A stretch of DNA of 64,000 bases from assembly GCF_000145035.1 (NCBI RefSeq), contig NC_014387.1, positions 464,441 to 528,440 on the forward strand, given 5' to 3'. Below the pieces are notes generated by a model. It saw only the letters and a program-made list of their open reading frames with translations. It was not told the DNA's origin and did not search any database. How positions within the stretch are numbered: position 1 is the first letter of the stretch; every line of letters starts with the position of its first letter. A program made the position numbers and the translations under genes. This stretch comes from Butyrivibrio proteoclasticus B316 (GTDB lineage: Bacteria > Bacillota > Clostridia > Lachnospirales > Lachnospiraceae). This document shows, in pieces, positions 8,195-17,116 of this stretch.

Positions 8195-10972
8195 GTGAAA
8201 AAGAAAAGTTTTGCTTGTTTTTATCTGATATATACCGCTATTTTTGCAGCCATGGTATTTGCTGTGTTCCATGCATTCTTTGAAGCAAATGCAACTTTTG
8301 TGAACATGGCTGATGCTTTCAGGCAGCACCTTAAGGCGCTGGCTTTTTACTCCAAGTGGATGAGGGGAGTTCTGTATAGAATATTTACAGAGCATTCTTT
8401 GGACATACAGACTTTTTCTCTTGGTATGGGATATGGAACAGACATATATCCTACGCTTCAGTACTACGCAATTGGAGATTTATTAAATCTCCCGGCAATT
8501 TTCGTCAAGAATCAGTACATCTACATTTATTTCCAGGTAGTAATGATGCTAAGGCCATATCTTGCAGGAATCACTTTTTCACTTCTTGTTTTCTATTTAA
8601 GGCCCAAGGCTTCCAGGATTGGTGTAATGGCGGGAATGTTTACCTACGCATTTTGTACATTCTTTTTGTTCCTTGGAATCTGGCATCCGTTTTTTGCAAA
8701 CCCGCTTATTTACTTCCCGCTTGTTATTCTGGGAGCTGAGAAGATCCTTAGGGAAAAAAGAAGCGGTTTCTTTGCATTTTCTATTTTCCTTGCAGGAAGT
8801 AACAATTTCTTTTTCTTCTACATGATGGTTCTCCTAACTATAGTGTATGTGATAGTTAGAGCTATCTTTATACACGGCAGGGATCTTGCTAAATGGGGAC
8901 AGCTAATTGTTAAATTCATGATTTCAGGAATTATAGGAAGCATGATGGCGATGATAACGCTTCTTCCTGTTATTATGGCCTTTCCTGCCAATCCCAGAGT
9001 CAGTACAGGAATAAGAGTTCCGCTTTTTTATACCAAGGACTATTACTACGAGCTGATCCGCAACTTCTTTAGCTTTGTGTATCACGGGCTATATGATACC
9101 CAGATTGGCCACCATGGAGTCATACTTCTGCCCTTTATTCTCTTAATAGTTGAGGCTGTGCTTATGCTCTTTTCTAAGGGAAAAGAGGGTGCTGATAAGG
9201 AAAAGAGAAGCTCAAGATGGCAGCTTTTTGTTGTTATGGCACTGTTGGTACTCTTTGTGTGTATTCCGGCAGCAGGCTATGCACTTACAGGATTTGCCTA
9301 TACTATCAACAGATGGACCTTTGCATTTGCCCTGGCGGGGTCATTTATGCTGGTAGATTTGTGGGATGATCTCTTTAACATGAAGGTAAAAGAGATAGTT
9401 GGAATGGTGATCATGAGTGTTATGTTTATACTCATATGCCGTACAACTCACAATCTCGGGTACGCTAATGCAAGAACTGAACTGATAATTGCCGGCGCCG
9501 GACTTGTGCTGTGCATTATAGCAAGTTTTATCAAGATAGTTGGAGTTAAGAAAGTTGCAGAGGTTGCGCTCCTTGCAGCAACTCTGGTAGCAATAGTTTT
9601 CAACGGATATTATGGCTACGATCCAAGCCAGGGAAATATGATCGTTGAGTATTATTCAGATGTTACACCTGATGACATGCATATTCTCCTTGAGAGTACA
9701 GAGGTTCAGTCTGTCATGGAGGCAGCAGAGGCAACAGGGACAGATCCTTACAGCTTCTACAGATACACAGGAAGAGACATGATCTGGAATGCATCTCTTA
9801 TTGAGGGTATCTCTTCAACACAGTTCTACTGGTCCCTTGCAAATGGAGTTGTATCAGACTATTTCAAGGAAATGGGTAATAATGATCAGCAGAACTTTGC
9901 ATATTTTGCGCTTGATGACAGAACTATACTTAATTCTCTTGCCGGAGTAAGATATTATTCACTTCGCTTTAATACAGAGGAAGAGTGGAGATATGTGCCT
10001 TTTGGTTATGCACATATTCACGATAGATATAACTTTGCGATATTTGAGAATCAGGCACCGCTTTCTCTTGGATATACTTATTATTCAATTATTCCAAGGT
10101 CTGAATACGAGTCGATTCCGACTATGAACAGGCAGGAAGCTCTTTTGTATGGAGCTGTTGTCGAGGATGGAGATAGTAATCTTCAGATGGCTGAGCCTGA
10201 GTATTCACTTATAAACTGCCCTGTAGAAATAAGCTACGAGGGAGCAGTTGAGGCAAGTGATGGCAAATGGATCGTTTCAGAAGGCGGTTCCTCAGTACAT
10301 ATCAAATTCAAGGGTGCAGAGAACTGCGAGACATATCTGTGGCTTGATAATTTGTATGTATCAGACTCAGATACTAACTATCCAATCATGAATGTCAGGG
10401 CTTTTGCTGAGGGAAATGAAGTTACACACAAGGACATCTGGTATAAGACAGAGGATAACCAGTTCTATAGTGACTGGCACGACTATTTCCTCAACATGGG
10501 ATATGCGCAGGGAGCAAGGGATGAGATCGTGGTTACCTTTACTGAGGCAGGAACCTATACCTTTGAAGACCTTGGCGTATATTGTCAGCCGATGGAGAAT
10601 TATCAGAAGCAGCTCGGCGAACTTCGCAGCAACATGCTCACTGATATAGAGCTTAATAAGAATCCTATTTCTTATACAACCAATAAGATTACAGGCAATA
10701 TCACACTTGAAGATACAGGCATCATGTGTCTTACACTTCCTTACACCAAGGGCTGGACAGCTTATGTGGATGGTCAAAAGAGCGATATTATCAAGGTCAA
10801 CACAATGTTCATGGGAATCGAAATGCCAGCCGGTGATCACGTGATTGAGCTTAGATACCACACACCGGGGCTCTTGCCGGGATTTGTGATGCTGATACTT
10901 GGGGTAGTGCTTCTGGTGATACTTGTAAGGTATGAGAAAAAAAGTTTTGCGGGAGAGAATGCAGATGTCTGA
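8195..10972 (+). CDS. YfhO-family multispanning membrane protein (GT-C-like)
   Basis: This 925-residue protein has a long N-terminal half made of about a dozen hydrophobic helices (FYLIYTAIFAAMVFAVFHAF first) with an Asp/Arg loop after the first one (NMADAFRQH). A large polar region of about 350 residues follows, then one C-terminal helix (GLLPGFVMLILGVVLLVI). That architecture is the YfhO family. In Bacillus, YfhO works with a polyprenyl-phosphate glycosyltransferase of the CsbB type to glycosylate lipoteichoic acid outside the cell; similar GT2 enzymes are at 40091 and 46223. GTG at 8195 is chosen over GTG at 8159 because AGGGGAG sits 5 bases upstream of it. Confidence 0.85.
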   Translation: MKKKSFACFYLIYTAIFAAMVFAVFHAFFEANATFVNMADAFRQHLKALAFYSKWMRGVLYRIFTEHSLDIQTFSLGMGYGTDIYPTLQYYAIGDLLNLPAIFVKNQYIYIYFQVVMMLRPYLAGITFSLLVFYLRPKASRIGVMAGMFTYAFCTFFLFLGIWHPFFANPLIYFPLVILGAEKILREKRSGFFAFSIFLAGSNNFFFFYMMVLLTIVYVIVRAIFIHGRDLAKWGQLIVKFMISGIIGSMMAMITLLPVIMAFPANPRVSTGIRVPLFYTKDYYYELIRNFFSFVYHGLYDTQIGHHGVILLPFILLIVEAVLMLFSKGKEGADKEKRSSRWQLFVVMALLVLFVCIPAAGYALTGFAYTINRWTFAFALAGSFMLVDLWDDLFNMKVKEIVGMVIMSVMFILICRTTHNLGYANARTELIIAGAGLVLCIIASFIKIVGVKKVAEVALLAATLVAIVFNGYYGYDPSQGNMIVEYYSDVTPDDMHILLESTEVQSVMEAAEATGTDPYSFYRYTGRDMIWNASLIEGISSTQFYWSLANGVVSDYFKEMGNNDQQNFAYFALDDRTILNSLAGVRYYSLRFNTEEEWRYVPFGYAHIHDRYNFAIFENQAPLSLGYTYYSIIPRSEYESIPTMNRQEALLYGAVVEDGDSNLQMAEPEYSLINCPVEISYEGAVEASDGKWIVSEGGSSVHIKFKGAENCETYLWLDNLYVSDSDTNYPIMNVRAFAEGNEVTHKDIWYKTEDNQFYSDWHDYFLNMGYAQGARDEIVVTFTEAGTYTFEDLGVYCQPMENYQKQLGELRSNMLTDIELNKNPISYTTNKITGNITLEDTGIMCLTLPYTKGWTAYVDGQKSDIIKVNTMFMGIEMPAGDHVIELRYHTPGLLPGFVMLILGVVLLVILVRYEKKSFAGENADV

Positions 10973-12686
10973 AGTGAAGGTAGTTGATAACAGAAACGAC
11001 AGAGATAAAAAGTTAAATATTTTTATGTGGGCCTTCATGGTCTTGGGAGCTCTTTTTACCCTGTTTCTCATATGGAAAAAAGATTTCTACATGGAAAACA
11101 GCGATATAGCATCCGACATGATCCTGGGTAAGCTCTTGTCACAGGAGGGCGGAATCCTTAGTAAGAACTGGTTCTATTCAACTGAACTTCATGTGGTTCA
11201 TACACAGCTTCTGTATAAACTTCTTTTTCATATCTGGCCTGATAATTGGCTGATGGTAAGACTTGCAGCGGCTGTGGTTTTCTTGATCCTCATAGTTGCA
11301 TCATTTTTGTTTATGACAAGAGCACTTGGACTTGAAAAAGAGGGACTTCTTGCAGCAAGTATCCTTACATGGCCATTTGGACAGTGGTATGTGAGAATTG
11401 TAACCTTTGGCCAGAGCTACGTAACTTACTTTATCATTGCGTTTGTTTCCATGGGGCTTTTCTTTAGAGCAGTTCAGGGAGGAAAAGCTGCTTCTGCTAA
11501 AAATGGAGATAGTGCTAGTGATTGCACTGGTGGTAATAATATAGTTGTTCTAGGTATTTACGGAATTCTTCTTGCGTTGATTTCTTTTGTGGCAGGCCTT
11601 GGCGGAGTAAGACTATTGATGATCTGCTATGCGCCGCTGTTTGCGACCAGTCTGGTTGTTGTTCTTTTTGCTCATTTTGCCAAATTTGCAGGATGGAATG
11701 GGGCAAAAGAATTTGGCACATCTGCAAAAGCTGCCTTTATTTATGCGCTTATACCTTTTGCCTTTTCCTGCATCGGACTTGGAATAAACAGAAAGGTACT
11801 CTGTAATAAATATCATTTTCAAGATCAATTCAGAGAGACCTGGAGAGATTTCTCTTTTTCAAGAATACTGGATACACTCTCTGATTCACTGACTCTCTTT
11901 GGATGGCACGCAGAGGTTGGATTTGTGAGCTGGCAGGGACTTATTAACTGCCTGAATTTCCTTTTGATAGTTGGAATTGTAGTTAGCATTATCTATGTGT
12001 ATAAGAAGTTCTGGAGATTCCAGCCAATTGTTCAGCTCTTTCTTGTTTATGCAGGAGTGCTGACACTCATTACGACTGTAGTATTGTCATGCAGTAATAA
12101 GTATTATTCATATTACTGGCTTCCTGTTATTCCTTATTTCCTAGTGATATTGGGACTTGGGGTATTTAGTGCAGATGATAACAGAACCCACAAGTCAGTA
12201 GCCGCATATATCGGCAACTACAGAAATGTGGTATGTGGCCTGATAGCCGCAGCTATAGCTCTTGCAAGCGTTTCTGTCTATGCAGATCCTAATCCACAGG
12301 ATCAGTACCAGGACTATGCCATTGTAGATGCGATTGAATGGCTCAAGAATTCAGATTACGAGCAGGGATTTGGAATGTTCTGGTCTAGCAATGTTATAAT
12401 GGCTCTTACAAATGGACGAATAGAAATGCGCACTATAATGGATGTTGATCATATTGACGATCTGGGATCAGAGTATCCATGGCTTCAGGAAGTAAGACAT
12501 ACAGAGGAACTTCCGGAGGGTAAGTTCTTTGTAATTGTAAGTGCCAGGGATTATGACCTTGGAAATCAGGGCTCAGCTATGATCTTTGGAATGTCAGATC
12601 ATCTGGTTTATGGAAACGATAGCGCATACATCTATAGCTTTGAGAGTATGGATGATTATGTAAATGCGAGAAACGCATTGTGGTAA
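10965..12686 (+). CDS. Multispanning membrane protein, GT-C-like
   Basis: A 573-residue protein with around ten hydrophobic segments beginning with IFMWAFMVLGALFTLFLIW. The first periplasmic loop contains acidic residues in a MENSDIASDMILGKLL context, reminiscent of GT-C glycosyltransferases, and a soluble C-terminal tail of about 130 residues follows. No specific family name is certain. ATG 10965 is chosen because GGGAGAG lies 7 bases upstream; it overlaps the end of the YfhO-like gene by 8 bases, indicating translational coupling. A Ser/Asn-rich stretch (GKAASAKNGDSASDCTGG) sits in one loop. It may add or transport a sugar on the outer face, or take part in polymerisation. Confidence 0.7.
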   Translation: MSEVKVVDNRNDRDKKLNIFMWAFMVLGALFTLFLIWKKDFYMENSDIASDMILGKLLSQEGGILSKNWFYSTELHVVHTQLLYKLLFHIWPDNWLMVRLAAAVVFLILIVASFLFMTRALGLEKEGLLAASILTWPFGQWYVRIVTFGQSYVTYFIIAFVSMGLFFRAVQGGKAASAKNGDSASDCTGGNNIVVLGIYGILLALISFVAGLGGVRLLMICYAPLFATSLVVVLFAHFAKFAGWNGAKEFGTSAKAAFIYALIPFAFSCIGLGINRKVLCNKYHFQDQFRETWRDFSFSRILDTLSDSLTLFGWHAEVGFVSWQGLINCLNFLLIVGIVVSIIYVYKKFWRFQPIVQLFLVYAGVLTLITTVVLSCSNKYYSYYWLPVIPYFLVILGLGVFSADDNRTHKSVAAYIGNYRNVVCGLIAAAIALASVSVYADPNPQDQYQDYAIVDAIEWLKNSDYEQGFGMFWSSNVIMALTNGRIEMRTIMDVDHIDDLGSEYPWLQEVRHTEELPEGKFFVIVSARDYDLGNQGSAMIFGMSDHLVYGNDSAYIYSFESMDDYVNARNALW

Positions 12687-12712
12687 ATAACTATTTGGAT
12701 GGGGTATAGGAA

Positions 12713-14344
12713 TTGCTGAAATTTATCAGAAAGCATCAAAACTTAATATGTATCGTACTTGGAGCGATGCTGGCTTTGTCCCTAATTCCGATATTTATTA
12801 TCTCGGGATATGATGCGGCAGCAGGTGATGACTACAACTATGGCGCAGCTGGTCATCAGGCATTCTTGGCAACAGGGTCTGTATTTGCCGCTATTAAAGC
12901 AGCTTTTGGAACAGTTCTGTCAACGTGGAAGAGTTGGCAGGGAACATGGTTTGACTGCTTTGTATTCTGCTTGCATCCAGAGGTATTCTCGGATAGAGCT
13001 TATGTGATTGTTCCGTATATTTTCCTTTTAATGCATTTTGTTGGTTTTTTGCTACTTTCCCATCACTTCCTAAAAGTAAGGTGGAAGTTTGCTGGAAACT
13101 ACTGGCTTCAGATAGGACTTATTTATCTACTATTCGAGATTCAGCTTGTTCCATCTCAGAAATCAGCGTTTTTTTGGTGGGTTGGATGTGTTCACTACGT
13201 GATGCCAATGCTGATGGCTATCCTCGGAATCATCTGGGGCGATAGATTTCTGATGGATCATAAGGCCAAAGACCTTGCGCTCCTGTTCATAGTAAGTGCG
13301 CTTATGGGAGGCGCTACATATCCAGCAGCACTTCTTCTTCCAATGGCACTGTTTCTGTTGTGGCTTGCGGATTTTGTCATCGGTGGCAAAAGAGATAAGA
13401 GAAATATATTACTGCTGATTCCATTTGCTGCACTTGTGGCAGGCCTTGTGGTCAGTATGATCGCACCTGGAAATGCAGTAAGAGCAGCATCTGATATTAA
13501 GGACGGTGCTGATCCTGCTAATGGAATTCTTGATACAATAGTCAGTTCTTTTACCCTGTCAGTAAAAGAGGCAATTACAGTATTTATTGGCGAGAAGGGA
13601 TTTATACTTATCGCGTTACTGCTCATCATTCCTCTTACTGTATCTATGTTTAAGCTGGTTTCAGATAAGAGCCTTGCAGTTTCACATAACTATGTGGCAG
13701 ACAGGGATTATGAGGCTATCAAGAAGGTCTTTTCCCATCCTATTCTGTTCGTGGTTGTTATGTTCTGCTTAAATGCCAGCGTTTATGCGCCAAGAGTATA
13801 TGCGGGAGGAATAGTATCCAGTGGATATGTGAACTTCAACTTCTGGACATTCTTTGCCTGTGCTATAGGTGTGGAGATATATCTGATAGGCTGGGGAATG
13901 CTGGTTGCGGAGATCAGCTTGCGAAGGAAGCTAGTCACCAGCAAGGAAAATTCTGAGGGTGCTCATGATAATCATGTGGTTATGAGTATATTGTCGTGGA
14001 CAGGATTTGCTTGTTTGATCCTGGTTATCGCTTTTACGTCAAGGCATGGAGTTAAGAAGTACACAGACTATGTGTGCATGGAGTATTATCTGTCAGGACA
14101 GGCGGATGATTATAAGGAACAGATTCAGCTCCAGAGGCGCATTCTAAACGGCGAAGGAACTGAGGCAGTTGTACCTGAGATCAATAACGAGCAGGGCCCA
14201 CTTATGCAGATGCCAATTGTCAGCGATCCAGACAATGTGGATAACTATATGGCCAGAATCTTCTATGGAAAAGAGAAGGTTTGGGCGATTCCAAGAGATG
14301 AATGGATAGAGCAGTACGGTGAAGCGTACGGAGTAAGCCAGTGA
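12713..14344 (+). CDS. DUF6056-like multispanning membrane protein
   Basis: A 543-residue protein with about twelve hydrophobic helices. After the first helix there is the acidic AGDDYNYG sequence and then WKSWQGTWFDCF, a pattern of the DUF6056-type GT-C-like membrane proteins. A related gene is at 20873. It begins with TTG after GGGGTATAGG; no ATG fits better. It forms the third in a row of large membrane proteins with the genes at 8195 and 10965 and is separated by only 26 bases from the second. The role is inferred as extracytoplasmic sugar transfer or polymer assembly; this is not proven by the sequence. Confidence 0.72.
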   Translation: MLKFIRKHQNLICIVLGAMLALSLIPIFIISGYDAAAGDDYNYGAAGHQAFLATGSVFAAIKAAFGTVLSTWKSWQGTWFDCFVFCLHPEVFSDRAYVIVPYIFLLMHFVGFLLLSHHFLKVRWKFAGNYWLQIGLIYLLFEIQLVPSQKSAFFWWVGCVHYVMPMLMAILGIIWGDRFLMDHKAKDLALLFIVSALMGGATYPAALLLPMALFLLWLADFVIGGKRDKRNILLLIPFAALVAGLVVSMIAPGNAVRAASDIKDGADPANGILDTIVSSFTLSVKEAITVFIGEKGFILIALLLIIPLTVSMFKLVSDKSLAVSHNYVADRDYEAIKKVFSHPILFVVVMFCLNASVYAPRVYAGGIVSSGYVNFNFWTFFACAIGVEIYLIGWGMLVAEISLRRKLVTSKENSEGAHDNHVVMSILSWTGFACLILVIAFTSRHGVKKYTDYVCMEYYLSGQADDYKEQIQLQRRILNGEGTEAVVPEINNEQGPLMQMPIVSDPDNVDNYMARIFYGKEKVWAIPRDEWIEQYGEAYGVSQ

Positions 14345-14394
14345 CGGCAGAGTGAAATAAGGTAGTTGATACCAGGAAGAAATAGAGAGAAATT

Positions 14395-15363
14395 ATGTCA
14401 GAGAAACAGATTGATGTGAGCGTATACATGCTCACCTATTATCATGAAAAATATATCAGACAGGCCATCGAGAGCGTTCTTGCGCAGAAGACGCACTACA
14501 ACTATGAGCTCATCATATCTGATGACTGTTCACAGGATGGTACAAGGGAGATTATCAAGGAGTATCAGGAGAAGTATCCTGATATTATTCGAGTTAATTT
14601 CAATGAAAAGAATGAGGGAATCCCAGCGAATATCTACAAAGCCCGTACTATGTGCAGGGGAAGATATATCACGAATCTTTCTGGCGATGACTATTGGATA
14701 AACGAGAACAAGATTGAAGTTGAGACCAAATTCATGGATGAACATCCTCAGTATGTGGCCTGCTTTAGCAGGATTGAGCTCAGGATGAACTTTGAGGATC
14801 ATGCTTATGACATTCTTCCTCATGATCTTTCTCAGCTTAACAGCGAGTATTCTATTAAGGACTATGAGCAGTGTAAGCCACTTGGACTTCTGGGAATGTT
14901 CCTTAGGAACTACTTCCTGACTGAGGAAGGCAGAGAGTATTTTGCTCAGGCCAAGAAGATCAGTGAGTTTGTAGATGATGCTGTAGATGAAGTCCTTCTC
15001 CTTAGAAAAGGCCCTGTTTATATCATGGACTTCGTAGCAGATGCTCACAGGGTAGTTGATGCAGATATTGAGAAGATGAACTACAATTCCAGATATTCCC
15101 GTCTTGAGAAGTTCAGCCATCACATATCTCTTTTGAATGGAATGAGCGAGCTGTGGGGCGATGAGATAGACTTCTCTAATTGGTATGATACCTATTTTGC
15201 TCCAGGATTTCTTAGTATGCTCGTCAGCAGAGACTTCAAGGGCTATGGCGAGATTATTAAGACTATCCCTGAGAGATACAGAAAGCCTTTTTATAAGAGC
15301 GTATATGTCAGGTCAATTCCCAAGATTTTTGGATTCGTCTTTGATTATCTGAAGAGACGCTGA
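14395..15363 (+). CDS. GT2 glycosyltransferase
   Basis: A 322-residue GT-A-fold enzyme. The N-terminus VSVYMLTYYHEKYIRQAIESVLAQ is the nucleotide-binding start of GT2 enzymes, IISDDCSQDGT contains the first aspartates, and NLSGDDYW carries the metal-binding pair. The C-terminal third has no transmembrane helix, so the protein is probably cytosolic or peripheral. It lies 50 bases after the membrane-protein trio and ends before an inverted repeat and a promoter, so it is likely the last gene of the first transcription unit. Donor sugar unknown. Confidence 0.88.
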   Translation: MSEKQIDVSVYMLTYYHEKYIRQAIESVLAQKTHYNYELIISDDCSQDGTREIIKEYQEKYPDIIRVNFNEKNEGIPANIYKARTMCRGRYITNLSGDDYWINENKIEVETKFMDEHPQYVACFSRIELRMNFEDHAYDILPHDLSQLNSEYSIKDYEQCKPLGLLGMFLRNYFLTEEGREYFAQAKKISEFVDDAVDEVLLLRKGPVYIMDFVADAHRVVDADIEKMNYNSRYSRLEKFSHHISLLNGMSELWGDEIDFSNWYDTYFAPGFLSMLVSRDFKGYGEIIKTIPERYRKPFYKSVYVRSIPKIFGFVFDYLKRR

Positions 15364-15410
15364 TTGTTTACAATATATTAATAAACAATTCTTCTAAATG
15401 TTGATATAAT
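15364..15410 (+). promoter_or_regulatory. Inverted repeat and extended -10 promoter before rubredoxin
   Basis: TTGTTTA (15364-15370) and TAAACAA (15382-15388) form a 7-bp inverted repeat with an 11-base gap. A perfect TATAAT is at 15405-15410 with TGA directly before it, an extended -10 element. There is no good -35. The repeat may be an operator for the oxygen-stress gene downstream or a weak end for the preceding gene. Confidence 0.55.
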
Positions 15411-15468
15411 CATATTAGGCGCTTATATGAACACCGATTATATTATGAAACTTAAGGAGGATTAGACT

Positions 15469-15627
15469 ATGAAGTATGTATGTAACACATGTGGATACAT
15501 TTATGACGAGGCAGCAGGTGATCCTGATAACGGGATTGCTCCAGGAACAAAATGGGATGATCTTCCAGCTGATTTCGTTTGCCCACTTTGCGGCGTAGGT
15601 AAGGAAGACTTTTCTGCTGAGGCCTGA
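15469..15627 (+). CDS. Rubredoxin
   Basis: A 52-residue protein with the full rubredoxin iron site: Cys5-x2-Cys8-Gly-Tyr and Cys38-Pro-x-Cys41-Gly, plus [16 protein letters not shown] and [11 protein letters not shown]. The fold binds one iron with four cysteines and carries single electrons, here probably to rubrerythrin (19588), superoxide reductase (33458) or a flavodiiron protein. AAGGAGG lies 8 bases before the ATG, one of the strongest ribosome sites in the window. It has its own promoter upstream and a strong terminator downstream, so it is monocistronic and independent of the glycan genes around it. Confidence 0.97.
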   Translation: MKYVCNTCGYIYDEAAGDPDNGIAPGTKWDDLPADFVCPLCGVGKEDFSAEA

Positions 15628-15658
15628 TCAAAGAGAAAATAGAATATGAGAATGATAA

Positions 15659-15695
15659 AGCTCCAAGTAGACTAATATATGGTCTACTTGGAGCT
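15659..15695. terminator. Bidirectional terminator between rubredoxin and reverse-strand GT4
   Basis: A perfect 14-bp stem (AGCTCCAAGTAGAC pairing with GTCTACTTGGAGCT) with a 9-base AT-rich loop sits between convergent genes. A T-rich tail follows on the + strand (ATTATTATG) and a CTTTAT tail on the - strand, so it can serve both genes. Confidence 0.85.
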
Positions 15696-15726
15696 ATTAT
15701 TATGTCATCATAATGATTTGAAACTT

Positions 15727-16971
15727 TTATAGCTCGAATATTTTCTTGAGTTTCTCAAAATGCTGCTCTGGATTGAAGACTTCTTCTACTTTTCTTCTGG
15801 CATTTTTGCCAAGTTCTCTATAGCTCTCATCTGCCAACAGAAGCTTAACCTTTGAAGCTAAATCCTGTGGATTCTTGGGTTCAAATAAGTATCCATCTGT
15901 ACCGTCTGTAATCAGCTCTGGGAAACAACCAAAGTTAGATGCTATAACAGGTTTGCCATAGGCAAAGGCCTCTATTACTGTGTTTGGCATGTTCTCATAC
16001 CAGATGGCAGGACAAAGAACACACATAGCGTTAGAGATGAGATTTGTCAGAGATTCACCTCTCACAAAGCCTGTGAACTGAATTCTGTCTGAGAGGTTGT
16101 TGGCCTCAATAAACTCTTTAACCTCAGGATCCTGATCCTCGTAGTTGCCAGTAATCTTAAGTTTTAAGTCTGGATACTCTGCAAGATGTTTCATGGCCTC
16201 AACAGCATAGATAAGGCCTTTTTCCTTAACTGTTCTGCCGAGGAATAAGAGATAATCATAATTCTCATAATTAGGTGTAATAGCATCTGCATCGATAAAG
16301 GTTGGAATTGTCACAACCTTCTCAGCTGGGAAACCTCCCTCGATCAGCTTATATCTGGTGAAGTCTGTGGGAGTTACGAAATAATCCACGTACTTATAAA
16401 GCTTTTTCCATCTGTGATACATCATGGAGTAGGCCCTTATCATAGATGCAGCCTTGGAATCGTGATAACATCTGTGTTCGATGCACTTCTTGAGATCTCC
16501 GCAAACACACTCATTGCAGGTATCAGTGCCACGAAGCAGATCACTTCTAGGGCACACAAGGTTAAAGTCTGAAATTCTGTGAACTACCTTGAGACCTCTT
16601 TTCTTGGCTGCCTTGAAAATGCTGGGTGAAAGAGTGTTTATAACCTGAAGTGCATATAGAACCTCAGGATTCTCATCGTCAATCAGCTTGTTAATGTTCC
16701 TGACTGTCTCTGGATTATAGAATGCCCCCTGAAGAGTCTTGATAATAGCACTTGGAGTCTTCTTGATAGAGTCGTAGTATACGCTGTCACCGCTCCTGCT
16801 GGAGATGAAGTATTTGGAATACTCAGTTGGCTCATTTACGCTGTAGCGCACTGAGAATGGAATTCCCTTATATCCAATGCTTCCGCACTTATCCAGAAAC
16901 TTGAACATGTACACTTCCGGTCCGCCTGTAATGTGATATCTATAGTTTGCAACGATAACTTTCTTGTCCAT
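15727..16971 (-). CDS. GT4 glycosyltransferase (only reverse-strand gene)
   Basis: A 414-residue GT4. It opens with KVIVANYRYHITGGPEVYMF, the glycine-rich acceptor-side loop, and the C-terminal domain has FLGRTVKEKGL, then WYENMPNTVIEAFAYGKPVI, the usual donor-binding EX7E-type region. A cysteine cluster (CNECVCGDLKKCIEHRCYH, near residues 149-167) resembles that in the GT4 at 5682. The start used is the ATG at 16971 because AAGGA lies upstream at a proper distance; an ATG 57 bases further out has no such site. It is the only clear minus-strand gene, diverges from asnB and converges on rubredoxin, so this segment was probably inserted or inverted. Confidence 0.88.
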   Translation of the reverse strand: MDKKVIVANYRYHITGGPEVYMFKFLDKCGSIGYKGIPFSVRYSVNEPTEYSKYFISSRSGDSVYYDSIKKTPSAIIKTLQGAFYNPETVRNINKLIDDENPEVLYALQVINTLSPSIFKAAKKRGLKVVHRISDFNLVCPRSDLLRGTDTCNECVCGDLKKCIEHRCYHDSKAASMIRAYSMMYHRWKKLYKYVDYFVTPTDFTRYKLIEGGFPAEKVVTIPTFIDADAITPNYENYDYLLFLGRTVKEKGLIYAVEAMKHLAEYPDLKLKITGNYEDQDPEVKEFIEANNLSDRIQFTGFVRGESLTNLISNAMCVLCPAIWYENMPNTVIEAFAYGKPVIASNFGCFPELITDGTDGYLFEPKNPQDLASKVKLLLADESYRELGKNARRKVEEVFNPEQHFEKLKKIFEL

Positions 16972-16987
16972 AGTTGTTTTCCTTCTT

Positions 16988-17010
16988 GGCGCGAATTCTT
17001 TATATGCGCC
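16988..17010. promoter_or_regulatory. GGCGC/GCGCC inverted repeat in divergent region
   Basis: GGCGC (16988-16992) and GCGCC (17006-17010) flank 13 AT-rich bases. In the leader of the reverse-strand GT4 the stem would sit just before its ribosome site. It may be an operator or a leader hairpin; no T-run follows. Confidence 0.4.
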
Positions 17011-17039
17011 TTCATCACAGTTTAACATGTTTCGGGGGA

Positions 17040-17068
17040 TTGTGGGAGAGAGGTAATAACTTTATAAT
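17040..17068 (+). promoter_or_regulatory. Sigma-70-type promoter for asnB-like gene
   Basis: TTGTGG at 17040-17045 and a perfect TATAAT at 17063-17068 are separated by exactly 17 bases. Transcription would start near 17075, some 40 bases before the asnB-like start codon. Confidence 0.7.
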
Positions 17069-17116
17069 GGATTAGAATAGGTCAAGAAATACACAGATTG
17101 ATTGGAAAACTAAAAA

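Noticed and set aside
16972..17028. Extension of the reverse-strand GT4 by 19 residues
   Set aside because: The extra residues contain no family sequence, and AAGGA fits the ATG at 16971.
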